64,000 nucleotides of DNA from Bradyrhizobium manausense (GTDB lineage: Bacteria; Pseudomonadota; Alphaproteobacteria; Rhizobiales; Xanthobacteraceae), in assembly GCF_018131105.1 (NCBI RefSeq), contig NZ_JAFCJI010000001.1, positions 620,001 through 684,000 of the forward strand. The letters run 5' to 3'. The translations under genes and the position numbers were made by a program. Positions 24,689 to 32,789 of this stretch are shown here, one piece after another. A model generated the notes under the pieces. It saw only the letters and a list, made by a program, of their open reading frames with translations, searched no databases and was not told the DNA's origin. Each line of letters opens with the position of its first letter. The first letter of the stretch is position 1.

Positions 24689-25561
24689 TCAACCTTTCTC
24701 TGAGACGTAAGTGGAGGCCGCGGCGAGGCGCGCCTCGGTATCCTGAAGTCGCTTCTTGGCAGCCGCGCCGCCGAGCGAAAACGTCACCGCGGCCAGCGAT
24801 TGTGCAATCGCAAGCGCGCCGGTGAGGCTCGGGAAGAATCCGGGCGAGGAAGCTGCTTCGAACAGCAAGACATTGTCGGCGCCCTCGGCCATCGGTGCGG
24901 CCACGCTGTCGGCGATCGCGATCAGCGTTGCGCCCGCGCTATAGGCAGCCTGTGCGACGCGGACGCTGACATTGGTATAAGGCATGAAGCCGATGACGAT
25001 GACGGCCTCGCCGGGGCGGAACGCGCCGAGATCGAGATCGTCCGGGCCGGACGCCCCGACGATCTGCACCTGTTCGGGGCGAAACAGCCGGAGCTCGTAG
25101 TTGAGTAATTCCGCGACGCTGCGACAGCTGCGATAGCCGGCGATCCAGATCCGCTTTGCGTCGTGCAGCGCGCGGGCTGCGTCCGCGATCGCGTGGGCGG
25201 AGATGCGCGGCAGGCCCGCCGCTTCGGCCTCGAGCTTGTCGGTGATGAGCGCGACATCTGCGTTCGGGCCATGGCGGCGGCCTTTCGCGCGGCCGGAGAA
25301 GGGCGATGTCTGTGACGGCCGCCGTGCCTCGGTCAGCGCGGCGCGCAACTCGTCCCAGCCGGAATAGCCGATCGCCTTGGCAAGCCGTGTGAACGCGGCG
25401 GGGTCGGCGCCGGCCTCCGCCGCGAGATCGCGCATCGATCGCGTGGTGGCGTCGTAATCGTTGGCGGCGACAAAACGCCCGACCTCCTGCAAGCGCAGGG
25501 GGAGCGATGGCAACGCTATGCGGAGTTCGCTCAAAGGCGAGGATTTCGCTGATACGGCCAT
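24689..25561 (-). CDS. RpiR family regulator with SIS domain
   Basis: This is a 290-residue protein. The N-terminal HTH_6 domain (about residues 10-80) includes MRDLAAEAGADPAAFTRLAKAIGYSGWDELR. The SIS domain (about 115-245) includes IWIAGYRSCRSVAELLNYEL and the late IAIADS strand. SIS domains usually bind phosphosugars, but RpiR regulators of amino-acid genes exist. It heads a minus-strand operon with the aminotransferase and binding protein, and is divergent from the permease genes. An 8-bp palindrome in the 87-base gap is a likely operator for both directions. Confidence 0.88.
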   Translation of the reverse strand: MAVSAKSSPLSELRIALPSLPLRLQEVGRFVAANDYDATTRSMRDLAAEAGADPAAFTRLAKAIGYSGWDELRAALTEARRPSQTSPFSGRAKGRRHGPNADVALITDKLEAEAAGLPRISAHAIADAARALHDAKRIWIAGYRSCRSVAELLNYELRLFRPEQVQIVGASGPDDLDLGAFRPGEAVIVIGFMPYTNVSVRVAQAAYSAGATLIAIADSVAAPMAEGADNVLLFEAASSPGFFPSLTGALAIAQSLAAVTFSLGGAAAKKRLQDTEARLAAASTYVSEKG

Positions 25562-25569
25562 GAAACATT

Positions 25570-25598
25570 TGTTGCACGGTTCAGAGATTGGTGCAACA
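25570..25598. promoter_or_regulatory. Palindrome between rpiR and the permease genes
   Basis: TGTTGCAC (25570-25577) and GTGCAACA (25591-25598) form a perfect inverted repeat with a 13-base spacer, 8 bases before the rpiR start codon and about 50 before the permease start. Position and symmetry suit autoregulation plus control of the divergent permeases. Confidence 0.6.
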
Positions 25599-25648
25599 GT
25601 TGACGTGAGCCGCCGGAAATCGCTGTTTTCAGGAAGGATTTTTGTGCC

Positions 25649-26836
25649 GTGACCTCAGATGATCCCAGGCCGCCGCCGCGCCGCAGCTTTTTTGGCGCGC
25701 TCGGGCCAAACGAATTGAAGGGCCTGTTCTGGCAGGTACTGGTGGTCGGGGTCGCGGTCGCCGTCATCGTCTTCCTCTGGTCCAACACCGTCACCAACCT
25801 TTCGGCCCGCCGCATCACCACCGGCTTTGCCTTTCTTGGCCGCGAGGCCGGCATGCCGATCGCCGACAGCCTGCTCGCGTACAATCCGAGAGACAGCTAC
25901 CTCTGGGCCTTCGTCGTCGGCGTCGCCAATACGCTGCGCGTTGCGGTGATCGGCATCGTGCTCGCGACCATCCTGGGCACGCTGATCGGGATCTCGCGGT
26001 TGTCGGCGAACTGGCTGCTGTCGCGCCTGGCCGCCGTCTATGTCGAGGTCCTGCGCGACATCCCGCTGCTGCTTCAACTGCTGTTCTGGTACGTGCTGAT
26101 GCAGGCGTTACCGGCCGCGCGTGCGGCGTGGCGGCCGGTCGAGGGCGTGTTCCTTTCAAATCGCGGCCTGATCCTGCCTGCGATCCCGATCGGCTCGCCG
26201 CAGCTCCTGGTGCTCGGCACGGCCGTGCTGGGCTGTATTGCTTTCCTTGTTATTCAGCGATCGCTGGTTGCGCAGCAGATGCGCGACGGCAAGCCGCGGC
26301 CGGCCTGGCCCTTTGGGCTGGGCCTCATTGTCGCGCTGCCCTCAGCCGTGTCGCTGTTGCTCGGCGTGTCCTGGACCATCGAATGGCCGCAGCTGCGCGG
26401 CTTCAACTTCGTCGGCGGGTTGGCGCTGGCGCCGGAATACTTCGCGCTGCTGATTGCGCTTGTGACCTACACGTCGGCCTTCATCGCCGAGATCGTACGC
26501 AGCGGCATCCAGTCCGTGCCGCGAGGTCAATGGGATGCGGCCAGCGCGCTCGGCCTGCGCCGAAGCTTCATGCTGCGACAGATTATCCTGCCGCAGGCGC
26601 TGCGTGTGATCGTGCCGCCGATGACGAGCCAGTATCTCAATTTGACCAAGAACTCCTCGCTCGCCGTCGCGATCGGCTACCAGGACGTCGTCTCGATCGC
26701 CAACACCACGCTGAACCAGACCGGGCAGGCGATCGAGGCGATCGCGCTGATCATGGCTGTCTTCCTCACGATCAGCCTTGGCATCAGCTTCTTCATGAAC
26801 TGGTTCAATGCGCGCATCGCGCTGGCGGAGCGCTGA
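25649..26836 (+). CDS. aapQ: Amino-acid ABC transporter permease AapQ-like
   Basis: This is a 395-residue permease with about eight membrane helices. It is longer than most His/Glu/Gln permeases, as is usual for AapQ/BztB. The EAA loop reads RSGIQSVPRGQWDAASALGL then ILPQALRVIVPP (about residues 285-325). It starts at GTG 25649 with AGGAAGGA about 10 bases upstream. It forms the inner-membrane channel with AapM, 2 bases downstream. No ATPase gene of the AapP type follows in this cluster. Confidence 0.9.
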   Translation: MTSDDPRPPPRRSFFGALGPNELKGLFWQVLVVGVAVAVIVFLWSNTVTNLSARRITTGFAFLGREAGMPIADSLLAYNPRDSYLWAFVVGVANTLRVAVIGIVLATILGTLIGISRLSANWLLSRLAAVYVEVLRDIPLLLQLLFWYVLMQALPAARAAWRPVEGVFLSNRGLILPAIPIGSPQLLVLGTAVLGCIAFLVIQRSLVAQQMRDGKPRPAWPFGLGLIVALPSAVSLLLGVSWTIEWPQLRGFNFVGGLALAPEYFALLIALVTYTSAFIAEIVRSGIQSVPRGQWDAASALGLRRSFMLRQIILPQALRVIVPPMTSQYLNLTKNSSLAVAIGYQDVVSIANTTLNQTGQAIEAIALIMAVFLTISLGISFFMNWFNARIALAER

Positions 26837-26838
26837 GC

Positions 26839-27945
26839 ATGACCGCGATCACTGACATGCCCGACCTGCCGCGCGCCGCCCGCCGTCCGCAAATCGGCAA
26901 TCCGGTGCTACGCTGGCTGCGCGCCAATCTATTCTCGTCGATCCCCAACGGCATTCTCACGGTTGTCCTGTTGGCGGTGCTGGCGAAAGGCGTGTTCGGC
27001 TTCCTGCAATGGGGTGTCGCGAACGCGGTCTGGCTGACGCCGGCGAACGATTCCAGCGCCTGCAAGGCCGTGCGCGGCCTCGGCGCCTGTTGGGCGATCA
27101 TTCCTGAAAAGTACCGCTTCATCCTGTTCGGGACCTATCCGTTCGACGAACAATGGCGGCCGGCGCTGTCGGTCGCGCTGTTCATCGCGCTGTTCCTTCT
27201 CTCCACGCGCCGTGCGCTATGGCGGCGCGAGCTCGCTTTCCTCTGGGTCGGTGCGCTCGCGCTGATCAGCGTGCTGATGTGGGGCGGTGTGTTCGGGCTC
27301 TCCTTTGTCTCGCAGGACCGCTGGGGTGGCTTGCCGGTGACGCTGATCCTGGCGACGTTCGGGCTGGCATTTGGTTTCCCGCTCGGCATTCTGGTGGCAC
27401 TCGGCCGGCGCTCAAAGCTGCCGGCGATCCGTTCGCTTTCGGTGCTCTATGTCGAGCTGATCCGCGGCGTGCCGCTGGTCAGCCTGCTGTTCATGGCAAG
27501 CGTGATGTTCCCGTTGTTCATGCCGGCCGGGTTCAACATCGACAAGCTGCTGCGCGCGCAGATCGCGATCATCCTGTTCGCGGGGGCTTATCTGGCCGAA
27601 GTGATCCGCGGCGGTCTCCAGGCCGTGCCGCGCGGGCAATATGAGGCCGCCGATGCGTTGGGGTTGTCCTATTGGCGCAAGCAGCGGCTGGTGGTCCTGC
27701 CGCAGGCGATCCGCCACGTCATCCCGCCGCTGGTCAACACCTTCATCGCCTTCTTCAAGGATACCAGCCTGGTCCTGATCATCGGCATCTTCGACCTGCT
27801 GACGACCGCCAAGACCGCGATCATCGATCCGGCCTGGCAACAGTTTTCGGTCGAAGTCTACATCTTCGTTGCCGCGATCTATTTCGTGTTCTGCTTTGCA
27901 ATGTCGCGGTACAGCCGGAGCCTGGAGGCAACGAGCGCGAGGTGA
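26839..27945 (+). CDS. aapM: Amino-acid ABC transporter permease AapM-like
   Basis: This is a 368-residue permease. One helix lies near residues 30-50, others follow from about 100 onward, and the EAA loop GGLQAVPRGQYEAADALGL with VVLPQAIRHVIPPL lies near residue 270. It is the partner of AapQ. The ATG at 26839 is 2 bases after the aapQ stop. The frame continues open upstream through aapQ, but that is only the shadow of the other permease. The gene ends at a GC-rich hairpin facing the convergent amidase. In other rhizobia aapP (ATPase) follows directly. Here it is absent. Confidence 0.9.
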   Translation: MTAITDMPDLPRAARRPQIGNPVLRWLRANLFSSIPNGILTVVLLAVLAKGVFGFLQWGVANAVWLTPANDSSACKAVRGLGACWAIIPEKYRFILFGTYPFDEQWRPALSVALFIALFLLSTRRALWRRELAFLWVGALALISVLMWGGVFGLSFVSQDRWGGLPVTLILATFGLAFGFPLGILVALGRRSKLPAIRSLSVLYVELIRGVPLVSLLFMASVMFPLFMPAGFNIDKLLRAQIAIILFAGAYLAEVIRGGLQAVPRGQYEAADALGLSYWRKQRLVVLPQAIRHVIPPLVNTFIAFFKDTSLVLIIGIFDLLTTAKTAIIDPAWQQFSVEVYIFVAAIYFVFCFAMSRYSRSLEATSAR

Positions 27946-27953
27946 GAGCGCCA

Positions 27954-27978
27954 GCCCCGGACACACTGGGTCCGGGGC
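27954..27978. terminator. Hairpin between convergent aapM and amidase genes
   Basis: GCCCCGGA and TCCGGGGC form a perfect 8-bp stem around a 9-base loop, 8 bases after aapM and 11 bases from the amidase stop. There is no clear T-run on either side, so it is a terminator only by position and stem strength. Confidence 0.45.
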
Positions 27979-27988
27979 CTAGCAGCAG

Positions 27989-29407
27989 TTACTTCTTCAC
28001 CCGCGGATCGATCGGCGTCTGCCCGCGCAGACCCAAAATGTCCTCCAGCACCCTCGCGCCCGCGATCACCTGCGCATCCGCGCGTGGTGCGCCGACGATC
28101 TGTACGCCGACCGGCAGGCCCGAGGTGGTGAAGCCGCAGGGCAGCGACAGTGACGGGCAGCAGGCGAGCGTGATCGCGTAGACGATGCCGAGCCATTCGA
28201 CGTAGTTCTCGAATGTCTTGCCCGCGCATTCCGCAACATAGCGGTTCTCGATCGGAAAGGGTGGCACGATCGTGGTCGGCGTCAGCAACAAATCATACGT
28301 CTTGAAGAACTCGACCGCCCGCGCGGTCATGCCGACGCGCTGCGCTTCGGCGCGTGCGAGCTGGTCGACCGTGAGCTTGAGGCCTTCCTCGATATTCCAG
28401 ATCACCTCGGGCTTGAGCTGGTCGCGCTTGGTGCGCAACAGACTGGCCTTGGTGATCGCAAAATCGAAGGCGCGCAGCACATGGAAGCACTCATGCGCCT
28501 CGCGCCAGTCCGGGTGCGCCTCCTCGACGATGGCGCCGGCCTCGGCGAAACGTTCGGCCGCCTTGCGGGTGATCGCCTTGACCTCTGGATCGACAGGGGT
28601 GATGCCGAGATCGGGCGAATAAGCGATGCGCTTCGGCTTCTTGCCCGATTGTGCCGCGGACAGGAACGAGTTGGTCGGCGCCGGCAGCGACAGCGGATCG
28701 TCGGCATAGTCGCCGCTCATGGCATCGAGCAGCAGCGCGAGGTCTTCTACGTTGCGCGCCATCGGACCGACGACACCGAGATTGCGGTCGATGCCTGATT
28801 TCGGCGTATGGGCGACGCGGCCGATGCTCGGCCGCATGCCGACGACACCACAGAAGGCCGCGGGGCTGCGCAAGGAGCCGCCCATGTCGGAGCCCTGTGC
28901 GAGCCACGCCATGCCGGTGGCAAGCGCCACCGCCGCGCCGCCGGAGGAGCCGGCCGCCGACTTCGATGTATCCCAGGGATTGAGCGTCGCGCCGAATACT
29001 TCGTTGAAGGTGTTGGCGCCGGCGCCGAATTCCGGCGTGTTGGATTTGGCGTAGACCACCGCGCCATTGGCCTCGAGATTTTCAACCATGAGGTCGGACG
29101 TGGCGGGGATGTTGTCCCGGAAGATCGGCGAGCCCTGCGTATTGAGCACGCCCGCGACATCGGTCAGATCCTTGATCGGCAGCGGCAAGCCCGCGAGCAG
29201 CCCGCGCGCGCCGGCGGGTTTCTTCATCAGCGCCGTGGCGTGGTCGCGCGCACGGTCGAAGCATAATGTCGGCAGCGCATTGACCTTGCCGTCGACCTCC
29301 TTGACGCGCTTCTCCACCACGTCCAGCAGCTCGAGCGGAGAAACGTCGCCGGAACGCAGCTTGTCGACGACGGTGCAGGCGGTTTCGCGGATCAGGTCTT
29401 GAGACAA
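27989..29407 (-). CDS. Amidase signature family hydrolase
   Basis: This is a 472-residue enzyme with the Ser-cisSer-Lys triad. Lys is K79 (LPIKDLTDV), cis-Ser lies in AAGSSGGAA (S155/S156), and the nucleophile is S179 (GSDMGGSLRSPA). Members hydrolyse amides from indoleacetamide to aryl-amides and some act in GatA. No gatB or gatC gene is nearby, so a catabolic amidase is more likely. The start is TTG at 29407, supported by AGGAG about 9 bases upstream. No ATG lies near. It follows an SDR gene with a palindromic repeat between them. Confidence 0.9.
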   Translation of the reverse strand: MSQDLIRETACTVVDKLRSGDVSPLELLDVVEKRVKEVDGKVNALPTLCFDRARDHATALMKKPAGARGLLAGLPLPIKDLTDVAGVLNTQGSPIFRDNIPATSDLMVENLEANGAVVYAKSNTPEFGAGANTFNEVFGATLNPWDTSKSAAGSSGGAAVALATGMAWLAQGSDMGGSLRSPAAFCGVVGMRPSIGRVAHTPKSGIDRNLGVVGPMARNVEDLALLLDAMSGDYADDPLSLPAPTNSFLSAAQSGKKPKRIAYSPDLGITPVDPEVKAITRKAAERFAEAGAIVEEAHPDWREAHECFHVLRAFDFAITKASLLRTKRDQLKPEVIWNIEEGLKLTVDQLARAEAQRVGMTARAVEFFKTYDLLLTPTTIVPPFPIENRYVAECAGKTFENYVEWLGIVYAITLACCPSLSLPCGFTTSGLPVGVQIVGAPRADAQVIAGARVLEDILGLRGQTPIDPRVKK

Positions 29408-29435
29408 CGATCTAACTCCTGTGCTTATTCTGGTT

Positions 29436-29516
29436 CGTCATTGCGAGCGAAGCGAAGCAATCCAGTCTGTCACCGCGGAGGCATTTCTGGATTGCTTCGC
29501 TTCGCTCGCAATGACG
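29436..29516 (+). repeat. Dispersed palindromic repeat, family I, copy 3
   Basis: This 81-bp copy has ends CGTCATTGCGAGCG and CTCGCAATGACG and a core TCACCGCGGAG. It lies between the SDR stop and the start region of the amidase. It is of the shorter left-arm type, like copy 1. Confidence 0.9.
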
Positions 29517-29525
29517 GAAATCGAG

Positions 29526-30302
29526 TTAACCCCATCCGGCGCTGATGCCGCCATCGACCGTGTAGATCACGCCCGACGTATAGCCGGCGCGGTCGGAGGC
29601 GAGGAACGCCATGAGATCGCCGATCTCGCGCGCATGCGCGGGGCGACCGAGTGGCAGGCCTTTCTGAAATTCCTTGTAGCGGTTCTCGTCGCCGAACTGG
29701 TGCTTGGCTCGCGTCTTCAGCAGCGTGACGTGACGGTCGGTGCCGACTGGACCGGGGTTGATGCCGACCACGCGAATGTTGTCCGCGAGACTTTTTCCGC
29801 CGAGTGCGCGGGTGAAGGCCATCAGCGCGGCATTGCCGGCGCTGCCGCAGATGTAATTGGCGTCGAATTTCTCGCCGGCCGCGCCGATGTCGTTGACGAT
29901 GACGCCGCCACCCCTGGCCTTCATCTGCGCGTAGATCTGCCGCGTGAGGTTGATGTAGCCGAACACTTTCAATTCCCAGGCGTGCCGCCAGGTGGCTTCG
30001 TCGATCTTGTCGATCGAGCCGCCGGGAATGTCGCCGGCATTGTTGACGAGCACGTCGATGTCGGCGGCTTCCCTGGCGAGCCGTGCCAGGTCCTCGGCCT
30101 TGCGCAAATCCACGATGCTGGTCGCGGCATCGATCTGATGGGCAGAGCGCAGGCGGTCGGCCAGCACCTTGAGCTGATCGCCGCTGCGGGCGGCGAGCAG
30201 GAGATGCGCGCCTTCCTCAGCAAACGCCTCGGCGGCGGCGGCGCCAATCCCCTTGGACGCGCCCGTGATCAGGACGCGCTTGCCACGCAGATGCAGATCC
30301 AT
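29526..30302 (-). CDS. SDR family protein without the usual Ser-Tyr-Lys active site
   Basis: This is a 258-residue Rossmann protein. The cofactor motif TGASKGIG (residues 13-20), NNAG (87-90) and the C-terminal GVIYTVDGG are normal. The catalytic part is not. The serine strand reads IVNDIGAAG (135-143), and where YxxxK is expected the sequence is GSAGN (153-157, in YICGSAGNAALMAFTRAL). So Tyr and Lys are both replaced, although the flanking helix aligns well. Either this subfamily uses other residues or it binds nucleotide without ordinary redox chemistry. It is divergent from the tartrate dehydrogenase gene and upstream of the amidase. Confidence 0.82.
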   Translation of the reverse strand: MDLHLRGKRVLITGASKGIGAAAAEAFAEEGAHLLLAARSGDQLKVLADRLRSAHQIDAATSIVDLRKAEDLARLAREAADIDVLVNNAGDIPGGSIDKIDEATWRHAWELKVFGYINLTRQIYAQMKARGGGVIVNDIGAAGEKFDANYICGSAGNAALMAFTRALGGKSLADNIRVVGINPGPVGTDRHVTLLKTRAKHQFGDENRYKEFQKGLPLGRPAHAREIGDLMAFLASDRAGYTSGVIYTVDGGISAGWG

Positions 30303-30365
30303 GAGAGGTACTCGCAGGATGGGAACGGAATGAAATCAGTAGGCGCTCGGCTGCGCCATGGTCAA

Positions 30366-30414
30366 CATTGCAGTGCAGCGTTGCGCTGCCGCTGACTTTG
30401 GTCCATTGCAGTGC
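30366..30414. promoter_or_regulatory. Repeats between the SDR and tartrate dehydrogenase genes
   Basis: CATTGCAGTGC occurs at 30366-30376 and again at 30404-30414, 38 bases apart (centre to centre), with GCAGCG-TTG-CGCTGC as an inverted repeat between them. They lie in the 155-base gap of a divergent gene pair, so an operator is plausible. The cognate regulator is not obvious. Confidence 0.45.
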
Positions 30415-30457
30415 GGTCAAAAGACGGCGGCTGCCGGACCAACCAAGGACGTTCTCA

Positions 30458-31531
30458 ATGAGCAAGAAACAATACCGGATCGCAGTCATTCCCGGCGATG
30501 GCATCGGCAAGGAAGTGATGCCCGAAGGCCTGCGCGTTTTGGAGACGGCCGCGAAGAAGCACGGCGTGTCCCTGCATTTCGATCACTACGACTTCTCGTC
30601 CTGGGACTATTACGAGAAGCACGGCCAGATGATGCCGGACGATTGGAAGGAAAAGATCGGCAAGCACGACGCGATCTATTTCGGCGCGGTCGGCTGGCCG
30701 GCGAAAATCCCGGATCACGTCTCGCTGTGGGGCTCGCTGATCAAGTTCCGCCGCGAGTTCGACCAATATGTGAACTTGCGTCCGGTACGGCTGATGCCCG
30801 GCGTGCCGTCGCCGCTGGCGAACCGCAAGCCCGGTGACATCGATTTCTGGGTGGTGCGCGAGAATACTGAAGGTGAGTATTCTTCCGTCGGTGGCCGCAT
30901 GTTCCCGGACACCGACCGGGAGTTCGTGACACAGCAGACGGTGATGACTCGCACCGGCGTTGACCGCATCCTGAAATTCGCCTTCGAGCTCGCGCAGTCG
31001 CGGCCGAAGAAGCATCTGACCTCGGCGACCAAGTCGAACGGCATCTCCATCACCATGCCCTATTGGGACGAGCGCGTGGAGGCGATGGCGAAGAAGTTCC
31101 CGGGCGTGAAGTGGGACAAGTACCACATCGACATTCTCACGGCGAACTTCGTGCTGCATCCCGACTGGTTCGACGTCGTGGTCGGCTCGAACCTGTTCGG
31201 TGACATCCTCTCCGACCTCGGCCCGGCCTGCACCGGTACCATCGGCATTGCGCCGTCGGGCAACATCAATCCCGAGCGCAATTTCCCGTCGGTGTTCGAG
31301 CCGGTGCACGGCTCGGCGCCCGACATCGCGGGGCAGGGGATCGCCAATCCGATCGGCATGATCTGGTCGGGCGCGATGATGTTCGAGCATCTCGGCGAGA
31401 AGGAAGCGGGCAAGTCGATCGTCGACGCGATCGAGCGCACACTGGCCGAGCGCACGCTGCGCACGAAGGATCTCGGCGGCAACGCCGACACCACGGCTTG
31501 CGGCAAGGCCGTCGCGGATATGGTGGACTAG
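30458..31531 (+). CDS. ttuC: Tartrate dehydrogenase/D-malate dehydrogenase family enzyme
   Basis: This is a 357-residue member of the isocitrate/isopropylmalate dehydrogenase family, close in length to TtuC and DmlA. IAVIPGDGIGKEV opens the protein, ENTEGEYSSVGGR is the substrate loop, and SNLFGDILSDLGPACTG plus EPVHGSAPDIAG are the metal and NAD regions. The enzyme oxidises tartrate, D-malate or similar 2-hydroxyacids with NAD and Mn2+ or Mg2+, often with decarboxylation. The ATG at 30458 has AAGGAC 8 bases upstream. Upstream in-frame codons lie in the repeat-rich promoter. The D-malate versus tartrate preference cannot be told. Confidence 0.9.
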   Translation: MSKKQYRIAVIPGDGIGKEVMPEGLRVLETAAKKHGVSLHFDHYDFSSWDYYEKHGQMMPDDWKEKIGKHDAIYFGAVGWPAKIPDHVSLWGSLIKFRREFDQYVNLRPVRLMPGVPSPLANRKPGDIDFWVVRENTEGEYSSVGGRMFPDTDREFVTQQTVMTRTGVDRILKFAFELAQSRPKKHLTSATKSNGISITMPYWDERVEAMAKKFPGVKWDKYHIDILTANFVLHPDWFDVVVGSNLFGDILSDLGPACTGTIGIAPSGNINPERNFPSVFEPVHGSAPDIAGQGIANPIGMIWSGAMMFEHLGEKEAGKSIVDAIERTLAERTLRTKDLGGNADTTACGKAVADMVD

Positions 31532-31558
31532 GGCGGAGCTCACGCAGCGGACTCAGGT

Positions 31559-31691
31559 GTCGTCCCGGCGAAAGCCGGGACCCATACCCCCCAGGGAGTG
31601 GTTCTCGTACGCGCTGGTGACCGCGAGTCTTCGCCAAACCACGTCCTGTGGTTATGGGTCCCGGATCTGCGCTTCGCTTGTCCGGGACGAC
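31559..31691 (+). repeat. Dispersed long palindrome, family II, copy 1
   Basis: This 133-bp element begins GTCGTCCCGGCGAAAGCCGG and ends GCGCTTCGCTTGTCCGGGACGAC, with inner GGGACCCATA and TTATGGGTCCC arms. A second copy in reverse orientation is at 58872-59003. It fills the gap between the convergent ttuC and Ldh2-type genes. Confidence 0.88.
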
Positions 31692-31704
31692 AGTGGTGCT
31701 TGAA

Positions 31705-32778
31705 TCAGCTCGCGATCTTCTCGATCGCGGTTTGCTCCAGCCCGAACTTTTTCCCGGCCTCGATAATCTCCTGCCATGTCGTCGGGTCGACCGGAATGCC
31801 TTCGGCGAGACGCGTCTTCTTGGTCTCGCGCTCGGGCTCGCCGGCGATCTTCACCTTGTCGACGCCGGGTGCGGGAGGCGAGCCGGTGTGCCAGGCGACG
31901 AAGCTCTCGACTTCGCGCGCGAGGTTCTCGCCGGTGCCGAGCTTGCGGGGATCAATGACGATCGAGAGCATTCCGTTGAGGACGTTGTACTTGCCGTCGG
32001 ACGGGCCCTTGACCACCTGCCCACCGGAGAGCGCGCCGCCGAGGATTTCGCACACCAGCGCGAGACCCGAACCCTTGTGCTCGCCGAACGGCAGGATGGC
32101 GCCGTGCGGGGGGATCACGGTGTAGCGCGGATTGACGGTGGGCTTGCCTTCATTGTCGATGATGGTGCCGGGCTCGAGTTCGACGCCCTTGTTGTGGGCG
32201 ACGCGGGTCTTGCCCTGCGCGATCCTGCTGGTGGCGAAGTCGAGCACGATCGGGTCCTTGCCCGCGCGCGGGATACCGACGCAGAACGGGTTGGTGCCGT
32301 GGCGCGCATCGCTGCCGCCCCAGGGCGCCACGATCGGGCGCGAGATCACGTTGACGAAGTGGATCGAGACCAGCCCGTGGTCGATGCACTGCTCGGCCCA
32401 GTGGCCGATGCGGCCGATATGGTGCGCGTTGGAAAGGCCGACGAGGCATACGCCGTTTTGCCTGGCGCGCTCGGCCGCCAGCTCCATCGCTTCATGGCCG
32501 ATCACCTGGCCGTAGCCGGTGAGTCCGTCGAGGGTGAGAAGCGGACCCGTGTCGAGCACGGTCTTGACGTGTGCGTTCACGGCGAGGCCACCGTTAACGA
32601 CGCTCGAGACATAACGCGGGATCATGCCGACGCCGTGGGAGTCATGGCCCTTGAGGTTGGCCTCGACGAGATTGGTGGACACGAGCTCCGCTTCGCGATC
32701 GGTGGAACCACCGGCCTTGACGATGGCGCGGATGGCGTTGGTGAGCGGCTCTGCCTTGAAGGTGCGATAGTCGGCCAT
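31705..32778 (-). CDS. Ldh2-type malate/L-lactate/ureidoglycolate dehydrogenase family protein
   Basis: This is a 357-residue NAD(P)-dependent oxidoreductase of the Ldh2/YlbC fold, not the classical Rossmann type. GHDSHGVGMIPRY (about residues 44-56) has the catalytic His, SNAHHIGRIGHW lies near 115, and HGTNPFCVGIP binds cofactor. Members oxidise malate, sulfolactate or ureidoglycolate, or reduce imino acids or diketogulonate. The ATG at 32778 fits the family start; upstream codons show no homology. It is the last of lysR-M20-hydroxyacid dehydrogenase-Ldh2. The M20 neighbour makes ureidoglycolate-like substrates attractive, but that is inference. Confidence 0.85.
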   Translation of the reverse strand: MADYRTFKAEPLTNAIRAIVKAGGSTDREAELVSTNLVEANLKGHDSHGVGMIPRYVSSVVNGGLAVNAHVKTVLDTGPLLTLDGLTGYGQVIGHEAMELAAERARQNGVCLVGLSNAHHIGRIGHWAEQCIDHGLVSIHFVNVISRPIVAPWGGSDARHGTNPFCVGIPRAGKDPIVLDFATSRIAQGKTRVAHNKGVELEPGTIIDNEGKPTVNPRYTVIPPHGAILPFGEHKGSGLALVCEILGGALSGGQVVKGPSDGKYNVLNGMLSIVIDPRKLGTGENLAREVESFVAWHTGSPPAPGVDKVKIAGEPERETKKTRLAEGIPVDPTTWQEIIEAGKKFGLEQTAIEKIAS

Positions 32779-32789
32779 TGTTGTTGCTC

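Noticed and set aside
26128..27945. A 605-codon open frame that would fuse a new N-terminus to AapM
   Set aside because: The first 237 codons overlap aapQ out of frame, are Arg/Ala-rich shadow text and have no fold. The real permease starts at ATG 26839, 2 bases after aapQ.
21601..28000. Genomic island or prophage remnant
   Set aside because: No integrase, transposase, tRNA target or attachment repeat was seen, and codon and base use look like the rest of the window.
27989..29407. GatA subunit of the tRNA amidotransferase
   Set aside because: The amidase fold fits, but gatB and gatC are absent and the neighbours are catabolic, so a stand-alone amidase is more likely.
31559..31691. Insertion sequence
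   Set aside because: It is a 133-bp palindrome without any reading frame for a transposase and without target-site duplication that I could see.
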